Assembly (NCBI GenBank): GCA_027371515.1
Contig: DAHXMX010000004.1
Coordinates: 1 to 19,989, forward strand
From: Neisseriaceae bacterium
GTDB taxonomy: Bacteria > Pseudomonadota > Gammaproteobacteria > Burkholderiales > UBA11063
Length of the DNA stretch: 19,989 nucleotides
Reading direction: 5' to 3'
Shown: in pieces, positions 1 through 6,992 of the stretch
Position numbering within the stretch: the stretch's first letter is position 1
How the letters are laid out: every line of letters starts with the position of its first letter
Program-made: the position numbers and the translations under genes
Notes under the pieces: model-generated
Databases searched by the model: none
What the model was told of the DNA's origin: nothing
The model's input: the letters and a program-made list of their open reading frames with translations, nothing else

Positions 1-226
1 TAACAAAGATAACAAAGATAACAAAGATAACAAAGATAACAAAGATAACAAAGATAACAAAGATAACAAAGATAACACTCAAAATAAATCATCTTTCGCC
101 AAATCTGAGAATGAATTAAATGATCAAGATAAAGAAGAAGTAGAAGCTATTTTATCTAAATTACCAGATGATGCAGGTGGTTTACTTAGAAACAAATTTA
201 GACGTGATTATGAACAGGGGCGCTAG
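1..226 (+). CDS. C-terminal end of a BatB-type (VWA/TPR) aerotolerance protein, partial
   Basis: The window opens inside a gene whose frame runs from base 2 to a TAG at 224-226. The visible 74 residues begin with eight Asn-Lys-Asp triplets, followed by a charged stretch and the tail GGLLRNKFRRDYEQGR. A Gly-Gly-Leu-Leu-Arg-x-Lys-Phe tail is typical of BatB or BatB/C proteins, which carry a von Willebrand A domain, membrane segments and sometimes TPR repeats; those parts lie outside the window. batD starts 9 bases downstream, the usual Bat operon order. Bat proteins are thought to act at the cytoplasmic membrane with a MoxR ATPase; their exact job is unsettled. The call rests on the tail and the batD neighbour. 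The NKD stretch is probably a flexible hydrophilic linker. Confidence 0.7.
   Translation, partial: NKDNKDNKDNKDNKDNKDNKDNKDNTQNKSSFAKSENELNDQDKEEVEAILSKLPDDAGGLLRNKFRRDYEQGR
2..77 (+). repeat. 9-bp in-frame tandem repeat, unit AACAAAGAT
   Basis: Eight perfect copies of AACAAAGAT fill 2-73, and a four-base start of a ninth follows. The array may extend beyond the left edge. Each unit encodes Asn-Lys-Asp, so gain or loss of units keeps the reading frame of the BatB-like gene. Identity at third positions points to recent expansion by slippage rather than protein-level selection alone. Confidence 0.95.
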
Positions 227-235
227 GATAATATT

Positions 236-1876
236 ATGTTTAAAAAACTAATTCTCTTTACATTGCTTTCTATAGTTTATCTTTATTCACAAGCTATTAT
301 TCCAGCTCGAGTAATAGATGCCGATAATTTAAATACCATGAGTGTAATTAATCTAGAAATAGATACATCAAAAGTAAATAATGATAATCCTGAACTTGGT
401 ATATTAGCTAATGAGTTTAAAATATACGGAGTTAGTAATAGTAGCCAAACATCAATTATTAATGGTCATGTAACCAATGAAAAAAAACTAATTATTTCAC
501 TAGGTCCCAAAAAAGCTGGTCATTTAGTTATACCACCAATTAAAATTGGCAATGATCAAACAAATCCGATAAATATTAATGTAAGCCATTATAAAAACCA
601 ACCTATAACCAACTCTGGCAATAGTAACAATAATAAATTATTAGCAGCAAATAATCCAACTATCATCTTTGAAACAAATACAAACATAAACAAAGTATAC
701 CTTAACAATCCATTTATATATACAATCAAATTATATTTTAATGTACCTATAGGCAATGTTCGTCTTGAAAATTTTGATATACCAAATGCTCAAATAGAGC
801 CTTATGACAAAACTAAACAATATCAAGAACACTATAAAAACCAAGACTATATGGTAGTAGAACAAAAATTCATCGTAACTCCCACTAAAAGCGGAGTATT
901 ACACATTCCAGCTGCTAAAATACAAGGTACATTTGGTAACACGAATGATCAATTTGGTAATCCATTTTTTAGCCTTGCCACACCATTTATTAGAACATCA
1001 AAAGCAATTGATATTGAAGTTTTAGCAAAACCACAAAATATTAATCTCAAAGACTTTTTCCCCGCACAACAAGTAACAGTTATTGATGACTGGTCAATTA
1101 CCAATAACGCTACCATTGATATTGGAACTCCAATTAATCATAATATTACTATTACTGCAGTAGGTGCTTCATTAGCAAATTTTCCCGTAATTAATGAATC
1201 GCAATTAACAGGTTTTAGCTATTATGAAGATAAACCAAAAACTGACACTAAAATAATAAACAATCAAATTGTAACTACTAAAACATATAAATTTACTTTA
1301 ATTCCTAAAGAAGCTGGTAAATATACATTTAATTCACAATCTATTAAATGGTTAAATGTACAAACCGAATCACTGGAAAATATCGTGCTGCAAGGTCGTA
1401 TATTTGAAGTAAATCGCGATAAACAATTAGAATCTAAAATTGATAATAGCTCTAATCAACCGATAATAAAAAAAAATCCGCTAAATTTAAAATTATTAAT
1501 TAGTATATTAATAGCATTAACTATCATAATCTTGATCTTATATATCGGGTTTAGACTGTTTAAAATCAGACAAAACAAGTTAGAAAAATGGTCCAATGTT
1601 ATTAAAGCATTAAAACATAATAACTTAGAGTTATTAATTCAAAACATACTTATATATGTGGAACAACAAACTCACAAGCAAATGCTAACTTTAGATGATG
1701 TTGCCAAATATTATAATTCTGAAGTGCTATACAAATTAGCTGATAAACTTAATCAAGCAAAATATAAAAATCAAGAATTTCAAGAAGCAGAGCTTTTAGT
1801 AAAAGAGATTCAAAAAATATGTAACCAGAAATCAAAAGCCGATACTGTAGAACTAAAAGAATTATATCCTAAATAA
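236..1876 (+). CDS. batD: BatD, oxygen-tolerance (aerotolerance) protein
   Basis: A 546-residue protein. It starts with a signal peptide (Lys-Lys at 3-4, hydrophobic to about 17, likely cleavage after Ser-Gln-Ala20). A long beta-rich extracytoplasmic part follows, then one membrane helix at about 417-440 and a basic, helical cytoplasmic tail of about 100 residues. Length and topology match the BatD family, whose members sit in the cytoplasmic membrane with a large periplasmic domain and act with BatA/BatB and a MoxR ATPase. The Lys-Lys-Ala-Gly-His (about 92-96) and Thr-Lys-Ser-Gly-Val segments resemble the repeated beta-sandwich units of the family. The start is supported by TAGGA eight bases upstream, formed across the stop codon of the preceding gene, which suggests translational coupling. 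Biochemical function is not established for the family. Confidence 0.87.
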   Translation: MFKKLILFTLLSIVYLYSQAIIPARVIDADNLNTMSVINLEIDTSKVNNDNPELGILANEFKIYGVSNSSQTSIINGHVTNEKKLIISLGPKKAGHLVIPPIKIGNDQTNPININVSHYKNQPITNSGNSNNNKLLAANNPTIIFETNTNINKVYLNNPFIYTIKLYFNVPIGNVRLENFDIPNAQIEPYDKTKQYQEHYKNQDYMVVEQKFIVTPTKSGVLHIPAAKIQGTFGNTNDQFGNPFFSLATPFIRTSKAIDIEVLAKPQNINLKDFFPAQQVTVIDDWSITNNATIDIGTPINHNITITAVGASLANFPVINESQLTGFSYYEDKPKTDTKIINNQIVTTKTYKFTLIPKEAGKYTFNSQSIKWLNVQTESLENIVLQGRIFEVNRDKQLESKIDNSSNQPIIKKNPLNLKLLISILIALTIIILILYIGFRLFKIRQNKLEKWSNVIKALKHNNLELLIQNILIYVEQQTHKQMLTLDDVAKYYNSEVLYKLADKLNQAKYKNQEFQEAELLVKEIQKICNQKSKADTVELKELYPK

Positions 1877-1910
1877 TAGTAACAATTATCACACAAGGTA
1901 ATAATAATCG

Positions 1911-2303
1911 ATGAGTTTATTTAAACATGTACACCATATTGCTATAATTTGCTCTAATTATGAGATATCAAAACATTTTTATCATAACATTATGGGATTT
2001 AGTATTATCAATGAAACATATCGCGAATATAGATCATCATATAAATTAGACTTAAAAGTCGACAACAATACACAACTTGAACTATTTTCTTTTCCAAATC
2101 CGCCATCGCGTCCTTCCACACCGGAAGCTTGTGGTTTACGTCACTTAGCATTTTCAGTTGTTGATATTAATCAAGCTGTAGCATATCTTAATTCTCATGG
2201 AATAACAACTGAAAATATTCGTGTAGATGAATTTACTAATAAGCTTTTTACTTTTTTTCAAGATCCAGATAAATTACCTATTGAAATTTATCAAAATCTC
2301 TAG
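1911..2303 (+). CDS. VOC/glyoxalase-fold protein, YaeR (GloA2-like) type
   Basis: A 130-residue single-domain VOC protein. Paired beta-alpha-beta-beta-beta modules are visible, with candidate metal ligands at the expected places: His9 (HHIAII), Glu57 (QLELF), His78 (LRHLAF) and Glu125 (PIEIYQ). The RPSxPEACGLRHLAF and FTFFQDPDxLPIEIYQ segments are characteristic of the YaeR/SMU1112c group, whose substrate is not well defined; a lactoylglutathione-lyase label would overstate it. It lies 34 bases after batD on the same strand, with an AAGG ribosome-binding site, so co-transcription is possible although the function looks unrelated. The gene ends only 21 bases from the converging end of rsgA, and no good terminator is visible between them. 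Confidence 0.85.
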   Translation: MSLFKHVHHIAIICSNYEISKHFYHNIMGFSIINETYREYRSSYKLDLKVDNNTQLELFSFPNPPSRPSTPEACGLRHLAFSVVDINQAVAYLNSHGITTENIRVDEFTNKLFTFFQDPDKLPIEIYQNL

Positions 2304-2324
2304 CTGCGAAAAAACTGTCACAGC

Positions 2325-3200
2325 TTACTTGATAATTGGTCTCAAACTAGTATATAAACGCACATAATATTCATAACGATACTTACTTACTAAATTATTA
2401 GTAAACAATTCACGAATTATACAATTTGGCTCTTCAATATGTTTACAATTAGCAAATTTACATTGACCAATATATTTTTTAAATTCAGGAAAATACTCAA
2501 TTAAGCGATCATGCTCAAGATGATATAGACCAAACTCTTGTAACCCAGGACAGTCAATAATCTTAGTTTCATTATCTATAAAATATAGATTTGCATTAGT
2601 TGTAGTATGTTTGCCGCTGTTGTGTGATTTCATTATGTCATTAGTTTTAGCGCTTTTTTTTTGTAATAATTGATTGGTAATAGTTGATTTACCAACTCCT
2701 GACTGTCCAATCAGTACATTGGTTTTATTTTTAATTAAAGGTATTAAAGCGTCAACTGAATCAATACCATTTAAAGTAACAACTAAATAACCAATACTAC
2801 CATACAGCTCATTAATTAATGCTATATATTCTTTAGATTCATTTAAGAGTGATTTATTTACCACCAATAACACGCTAATACATTCTGATTCAGCAAAAAT
2901 TAATGAATTACTAATAAAATCTAGGTTATAGTTTGGTGTAACCGATGTAACAACTATAATTTGATCTACATTACTTGCAATTTGTTTACTTTTATAACGA
3001 TCGGAGCGGTATATTAAACTATTTCTTGGTATAAGATCTGTAATCTGCGCTTGTTCTTGATTGATTATATCAACCAATACATAATCTCCAACTACATAAT
3101 CAGATTTTTTAGCTTTCGTTACACCATGATAATATGTATCTCCTACCAATACTTTATACATACGACCGTAAGAACTAGTAATTAATCCTTGATGCTTCAT
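2325..3200 (-). CDS. rsgA: RsgA, small-ribosomal-subunit-dependent GTPase
   Basis: A 291-residue circularly permuted GTPase that acts in late 30S subunit maturation. In order: an N-terminal OB-fold (about 1-75), G4 at 115-118, G1 GQSGVGKST (165-173), a G2-like GKHTTT (196-201), G3 DCPGLQ (216-221), and a C-terminal zinc site Cys247, Cys252, His254, Cys260. The ATG at 3200 is preferred over a TTG one codon earlier because it shares one base with the stop of the upstream protease gene (TGATG), a classical coupling arrangement. Oddity: G4 reads Asn-Lys-Ser-Leu where the family has NKxD, so the guanine-specifying Asp is missing. G1, G3 and the zinc site are intact, so the protein is probably functional. 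Confidence 0.95.
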   Translation of the reverse strand: MKHQGLITSSYGRMYKVLVGDTYYHGVTKAKKSDYVVGDYVLVDIINQEQAQITDLIPRNSLIYRSDRYKSKQIASNVDQIIVVTSVTPNYNLDFISNSLIFAESECISVLLVVNKSLLNESKEYIALINELYGSIGYLVVTLNGIDSVDALIPLIKNKTNVLIGQSGVGKSTITNQLLQKKSAKTNDIMKSHNSGKHTTTNANLYFIDNETKIIDCPGLQEFGLYHLEHDRLIEYFPEFKKYIGQCKFANCKHIEEPNCIIRELFTNNLVSKYRYEYYVRLYTSLRPIIK

Positions 3201-4438
3201 CAATTTAATAACTCTAAAGCTTTAATTCTTTCACTAGCAGGTGGATGAGAATAGTAAAATTTAACATAATATTTATTCGGCGTTAAAGTTGATGCATTAT
3301 CTTTATATAATTTCATTAGACCATCTATTAAATCGTTTTTATTAGTATATTTAATTGCAAATTCATCAGCTTCAAACTCATTTTTACGTGATAAATAACT
3401 CATTAAAGGAGCGAGAGGTAACTCTACCAAATTAAATACTATCATCAATAGTAATAAACCATTTGCAGTATTAATTGTTGTAACTCCCAAAGAAGAATAA
3501 AAAATCGGCTCTAAAAGCAAGTGGCTGGAAATAAATAACATAATAAACATTATAATAAAATTCATTATAATTTGTTTAATTATGTGTTTTTTCTTAAAAT
3601 GCCCTAATTCATGCGCCAAAACAGCAAGAATTTGTTCAGGTGTTAATTTCTTAATTAAAGTATCAAAAAATACAATCCGCTTTGCACTACCAATACCTGT
3701 AAAATAAGCATTACCATGACTAGAACGTTTAGAGCCATCCATAATAAATACTCCTTTAGATTTAAATCCAATAGTATTTAATAATTTATTTATTTTAACC
3801 TTTAAATTTTCATCATCCAAAGGCTCAAATTTATTAAATATTGGAGCAATAAATACTGGATAAATCATCATTACCAAAATATTAAATCCAACTATAGTTG
3901 CAAACACCCATAACCACCAAGAGCTACCCATAGTATTCATTAACCATAAAACCAAATATAACAATGGAATAACCACTACTGCACCAATCATTAATCCTTT
4001 TAATAAATCTACTATAAATAATAAACGGGTTGTTTTATTAAAGCCGTATTTAGTTTCTATATAAAAAGTACTAATATATGCAAATGGCAAATTTAAAATA
4101 GCGTTAATTAAGAAATATAAAATCATAACAGCAACACCAAAACTTAGTGAAGATGTATTGATATATTTACTAACAACATTATTAATAAATTCTATTCCAC
4201 CTCCTACAGTAAATAAAATCATAATAATTGCTTCAAAAACAATTTGCCATAAATTAAGATTAAGTTTTGCAATATTATATTTAGCTGCGGTTTGATGTTC
4301 ATTCAAAGTTATATAATTTGCAAACATACTCGGTAGTTTTTTATTATTTGATTTAATAGTCCACGCTTGTAATATGTTTAATATCATTTTTAATAATAAA
4401 ACAATAAATATCACCAAGCAAAAAATATAATTATTCAT
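3200..4438 (-). CDS. M48 family membrane metalloprotease (Ste24/CAAX protease type)
   Basis: A 412-residue multi-pass membrane protein. The zinc motif is HELGH at 276-280, with a third-ligand region SRKNEFEADEFA near 350-360. Other Ste24-class signatures are IFNKFEPL, GSKRSSHGNAYFTGIG and SHPPASERI near the C-terminus. About six to seven hydrophobic segments surround the catalytic core, with the active site expected on the cytoplasmic side. Bacterial members are not known to process CAAX proteins and are usually regarded as membrane-protein quality-control proteases; the substrate here is unknown. AGGGG lies five bases before the ATG. The gene is directly upstream of rsgA and shares a base with it, a pairing I recall from betaproteobacteria. 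The divergent neighbour is the chitinase gene, 308 bases away. Confidence 0.92.
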   Translation of the reverse strand: MNNYIFCLVIFIVLLLKMILNILQAWTIKSNNKKLPSMFANYITLNEHQTAAKYNIAKLNLNLWQIVFEAIIMILFTVGGGIEFINNVVSKYINTSSLSFGVAVMILYFLINAILNLPFAYISTFYIETKYGFNKTTRLLFIVDLLKGLMIGAVVVIPLLYLVLWLMNTMGSSWWLWVFATIVGFNILVMMIYPVFIAPIFNKFEPLDDENLKVKINKLLNTIGFKSKGVFIMDGSKRSSHGNAYFTGIGSAKRIVFFDTLIKKLTPEQILAVLAHELGHFKKKHIIKQIIMNFIIMFIMLFISSHLLLEPIFYSSLGVTTINTANGLLLLMIVFNLVELPLAPLMSYLSRKNEFEADEFAIKYTNKNDLIDGLMKLYKDNASTLTPNKYYVKFYYSHPPASERIKALELLN

Positions 4439-4746
4439 TTATACCCCTATAAATAATTCAATCTTTACAACAATTAAGCTGATTATTTTAACAAAAATAT
4501 ATTACAAAAGTTGGTATTTTACCATCAATTACTAATTGTAATTATCTATTCACAAACTGGTGTAACTAAACTAATAGTCTCATAAGTTTGAGTCACAATG
4601 CTACGAATTGCAATTAAACACACTTTTTATTGCAGTTATGTTAAAATGGCACCCTCGTACAATTTCAGTAAACTATTTTTAGTTAAAAATATCTTATTAT
4701 AATTGACAATTTAAAATTAACTTATCTATCAACTTAGGATGTAAAG
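4439..4746. other. Intergenic region between divergent protease and chitinase genes
   Basis: This 308-base AT-rich stretch separates two divergent genes. It holds two candidate -10 elements for the chitinase gene, listed separately, and the AGGGG ribosome-binding site of the protease gene. No convincing promoter for the leftward protease/rsgA pair was found. A 34-codon frame at 4600-4704 has no ribosome-binding site and is probably chance. Confidence 0.6.
4638..4703 (+). promoter_or_regulatory. Candidate promoter elements for the chitinase gene
   Basis: Two alternatives are visible. An extended -10 of the form TGnTAAAAT lies at 4639-4647 and would give a leader of about 90 bases. A perfect TATAAT lies at 4698-4703 and would give a leader of about 37 bases; it lacks a good -35. 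A TTGACA at 4703-4708 overlaps the second element, but its matching -10 would place the transcript start on the ribosome-binding site, so it is less likely. Only mapping of the 5' end would decide. Confidence 0.4.
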
Positions 4747-6408
4747 ATGAACAAAAAACAAAACAAACATATATTATTATCGGCTTTATTATCTTCAATA
4801 TTATTTGGATGTAATAGCGGTGCAACGCAAGCAGGCGGACCAAGCAACAATCAGTATTTCGAATTAACTGGTCGTGTTAATGATATTTGTAGTGGTGTTC
4901 CAGCATGGAATAATCAAACAGTATATGCAACAGCAGGTGCATTGGTTACATATGATGGTTATGCATACAAAAATAATTGGTGGACCCAAGGCAATAATCC
5001 AGCAGAAAATAATGGAGGTCCTGGAAGTGGTCAACCTTGGACGTCAATTGGTCAATGTGGTCCTACTCCACCAACACCAACTCCTACACCAACTCCTACA
5101 CCAACTCCTACACCAACTCCTACACCAACTCCTACACCAACTCCTACACCAGGTGATTATCCGATTTACCCAGATCAAATTAATACCTACACTGGTGGAA
5201 CAATTGTAATTGGGACTGATGGCAATTTATATAAATGTTTATCAGATATAGTAGCTCCATGGTGTAATAGTGCTGCACAATGGGCTTATGCACCAGGTAC
5301 CGGTAGTGCATGGGAACAAGCATGGCAGCCTGTAGTATCTCCTACACCTACACCTACACCTACACCTACACCTACACCTACACCTACACCTACACCTACA
5401 CCTACACCTACACCTACACCTACACCTACACCTACACCAACGCCGCCAACTCCTGTTACTGGATTAATCTATAGCGCATATAAAGATGTTGGAATTAATA
5501 CAAACTGGAATAATTTTCAACTTTCAACTAAAGTTTTGAATAATTCAGTGTCCTTCCCTAGTCCATTAGTATCTGTATTATCAAACACTTCAATGAATAC
5601 AATTACATGGGCTTTTGCAACAGGTGAATGTGGACAAGAAAATTGGGCAGGTATGAACGCTGTAGATTTTGCTCAGCAAAATATTAATGATTTCAATAAT
5701 GCTAACTTAAAATATATAGTTTCAACAGGTGGTGCTTCAGGTGTATTTACTTGTTCAACTCAATCTGGAATGGATACATTCTTAAACCGCTATATGTCTA
5801 AAGGATTTGTTGGTCTAGACTTTGATATTGAAGCAGGACCAAGTGGCACTGATTTACAAAACCTAATCAATATGATTGCTTATGCACAACAAAAATATCC
5901 AACCTTGAGAATTAGCTTTACCCTTGCAACATTAGCTTCAGCTAACCCAACAGGCACAAGTTTAAATGCTCTAGGAGATAGCGTTATTACTAAAGCAAAA
6001 GCAGCAGGAATTAATTTTTATGTTAACCTAATGGTAATGGATTATGGTAATTCTTCTACAGTATGCGTAATGAATGCTGCTGGAACTAATTGCGATATGA
6101 ATTTATCTGCACAACAAGCGGCTATAAACTTAAGTAAATACTACAACATCCCATTTAGTCATATTGAATTAACTCCAATGATTGGAGTTAATGATACTAT
6201 AACTAATATTTTTAGCTTAAGTGATGCCAACAAGGTAGCAGCTTGGAGTAAAGCAAATGGAATTGCTGGATTGCATTATTGGTCATTTGATCGCGATGCT
6301 TCATGTCTTAATACCTATGCAACTACAACTTGCAGTAGCTCAAGCCAAGGAATACCAATGCAAACTTCATCATTACAATATTTGAATGCTTTTGCAAATG
6401 GTCTATAA
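4747..6408 (+). CDS. Lipoprotein GH18 chitinase with two chitin-binding modules and Pro-Thr linkers
   Basis: A 553-residue chitinase. The N-terminus is a lipoprotein signal with lipobox Leu-Phe-Gly-Cys22; Asn at +2 does not suggest inner-membrane retention, so outer-membrane anchoring is expected. Cys48-Cys104 is a CBM5/12-type module (AW, YDGYAYKNNWWTQG, PWTSIGQC). A Pro-Thr linker follows (about 106-135), then a second chitin-binding-like module (136-196; YPIY, TDGNLYKC, WAYAPGTGSAW). A longer Pro-Thr linker (about 199-237) leads to the GH18 barrel (about 240-553). The catalytic DxDxE is Asp358, Asp360, Glu362; further GH18 marks are VMDYGN and HYWSFD. The residue three before the motif, usually Asp, is Val355. 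The catalytic domain resembles the PF-ChiA-like GH18 group from memory. It likely degrades chitin at the cell surface. The gene is monocistronic: divergent from the protease gene and closed by a strong terminator. Confidence 0.93.
   Translation: MNKKQNKHILLSALLSSILFGCNSGATQAGGPSNNQYFELTGRVNDICSGVPAWNNQTVYATAGALVTYDGYAYKNNWWTQGNNPAENNGGPGSGQPWTSIGQCGPTPPTPTPTPTPTPTPTPTPTPTPTPTPTPGDYPIYPDQINTYTGGTIVIGTDGNLYKCLSDIVAPWCNSAAQWAYAPGTGSAWEQAWQPVVSPTPTPTPTPTPTPTPTPTPTPTPTPTPTPTPTPTPPTPVTGLIYSAYKDVGINTNWNNFQLSTKVLNNSVSFPSPLVSVLSNTSMNTITWAFATGECGQENWAGMNAVDFAQQNINDFNNANLKYIVSTGGASGVFTCSTQSGMDTFLNRYMSKGFVGLDFDIEAGPSGTDLQNLINMIAYAQQKYPTLRISFTLATLASANPTGTSLNALGDSVITKAKAAGINFYVNLMVMDYGNSSTVCVMNAAGTNCDMNLSAQQAAINLSKYYNIPFSHIELTPMIGVNDTITNIFSLSDANKVAAWSKANGIAGLHYWSFDRDASCLNTYATTTCSSSSQGIPMQTSSLQYLNAFANGL
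5077..5148 (+). repeat. 12-bp coding repeat, unit CCAACTCCTACA (linker 1)
   Basis: Six perfect copies of a 12-base unit encode Pro-Thr-Pro-Thr between the two chitin-binding modules. Unit number can change without altering the reading frame. Confidence 0.95.
5341..5436 (+). repeat. 6-bp coding repeat, unit CCTACA, 16 copies (linker 2)
   Basis: Sixteen uninterrupted CCTACA copies (96 bases) encode Pro-Thr dipeptides between the second chitin-binding module and the GH18 domain. The unit differs from that of linker 1, so the two tracts expanded independently. Slippage by whole units keeps the frame and changes only linker length. Confidence 0.97.
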
Positions 6409-6413
6409 TAGAA

Positions 6414-6475
6414 ATAAAGACGTTAAGAAACAAAATGTACATTTTAATGTATATGAGTACCGCAGACGTCTTTAT
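6414..6475. repeat. 10-bp inverted repeat enclosing a 14-bp palindrome
   Basis: ATAAAGACGT at 6414-6423 is perfectly complementary to ACGTCTTTAT at 6466-6475. The 42-base interior contains the perfect palindrome AAAATGTACATTTT at 6433-6446. It lies just after the chitinase stop and before the true terminator. There is no T-run, so it does not look like an intrinsic terminator. It could be a 3'-UTR structure or a protein-binding site; function unknown. Confidence 0.7.
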
Positions 6476-6530
6476 AATAACTAATCAAAGTTAGAGAAAT
6501 AATTTAGAAAAATTCAAGAACAAATCTAAT

Positions 6531-6560
6531 AAAAAAGGCACCTTTAAAGGTGCCTTTTTT
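6531..6560. terminator. Bidirectional intrinsic terminator
   Basis: A perfect 30-base palindrome: six A, GGCACC, TTTAAA, GGTGCC, six T. It gives a GC-rich stem with a T-run on both strands. It lies between the converging chitinase (+) and RRM (-) genes and starts two bases beyond the RRM stop codon, so it can serve both. Confidence 0.95.
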
Positions 6561-6562
6561 AT

Positions 6563-6808
6563 TTATCTAGGTTTTTGTTTATTGACTATAATATCACGCC
6601 CAAATTGATTGCTTCCATTTAGTTGCATAATAGCTTTATCAGCATCTTGAGCTGTTTCCATCTCAACAAATCCATAGCCTTTACTACGCCCATCACGATC
6701 AAGAATAACTTTAGCTGATAAAACATTACCTACACTTTTAAATATATCAAGTAATTCATTATCACGAATTTTAAAGCTTAATGATGCTACAAATAATTTA
6801 TTATCCAT
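6563..6808 (-). CDS. Single-RRM RNA-binding protein
   Basis: An 81-residue protein that is essentially one RNA recognition motif. RNP2 is LFVASL (5-10) and RNP1 is KGYGFVEM (about 43-50), with RNA-stacking aromatics in both. The beta-alpha-beta-beta-alpha-beta order is complete and the tail NKQKPR is basic. Small one-domain RRM proteins occur in cyanobacteria and some proteobacteria, in some cases linked to cold response; the RNA targets here are unknown. An AAGGAA ribosome-binding site lies about eight bases before the ATG. The gene is last in the leftward pot-metK direction but is separated from metK by 184 bases containing its own candidate promoter, which leaves a leader of about 120 bases that could carry regulation. 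It ends on the bidirectional terminator. Confidence 0.92.
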   Translation of the reverse strand: MDNKLFVASLSFKIRDNELLDIFKSVGNVLSAKVILDRDGRSKGYGFVEMETAQDADKAIMQLNGSNQFGRDIIVNKQKPR

Positions 6809-6934
6809 CTTACTGTTTCCTTATAGAATAAATAGCTAACACAAAAATGTTTTATCTAACTTGAGCGCTAATTTACTAACAGACAAAGAAACAAGTGCAA
6901 TTAATTAGTTATATAAAACAAATTCCCGTGACTG

Positions 6935-6970
6935 ATTATAACATTAATTATTTTTACGCATTAATTATTT
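6935..6970 (-). promoter_or_regulatory. Extended -10 promoter of the RRM gene with two direct repeats
   Basis: On the minus strand TGTTATAAT (6935-6943) is a perfect extended -10 element. Two copies of a 12-base direct repeat (plus-strand CATTAATTATTT, 6942-6953 and 6959-6970, period 17) lie over the spacer and -35 position, where no good -35 is seen. The repeats could bind a regulator, but they are AT-rich and may be chance. The predicted leader is about 120 bases. Confidence 0.45.
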
Positions 6971-6992
6971 GTTTTGCAGTGCAAGATATAGT

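Noticed and set aside
1..77. CRISPR-like array at the left edge
   Set aside because: The units are contiguous 9-mers without spacers and are in frame with a coding sequence.
2302..2325. AGCTG/CAGCT inverted repeat between the VOC gene and rsgA as a terminator
   Set aside because: Only five base pairs with a 14-base loop and T-run inside the loop; not a credible intrinsic terminator.
4600..4704. A 34-codon plus-strand frame in the gap before the chitinase gene
   Set aside because: No ribosome-binding site, no motif, and it overlaps the candidate promoter elements.
4874..5209. A 111-codon plus-strand frame rich in His-Gln-Leu-Leu inside the chitinase gene
   Set aside because: It is the shifted frame of the Pro-Thr repeat; the chitinase frame has a signal peptide, domains and catalytic motif.
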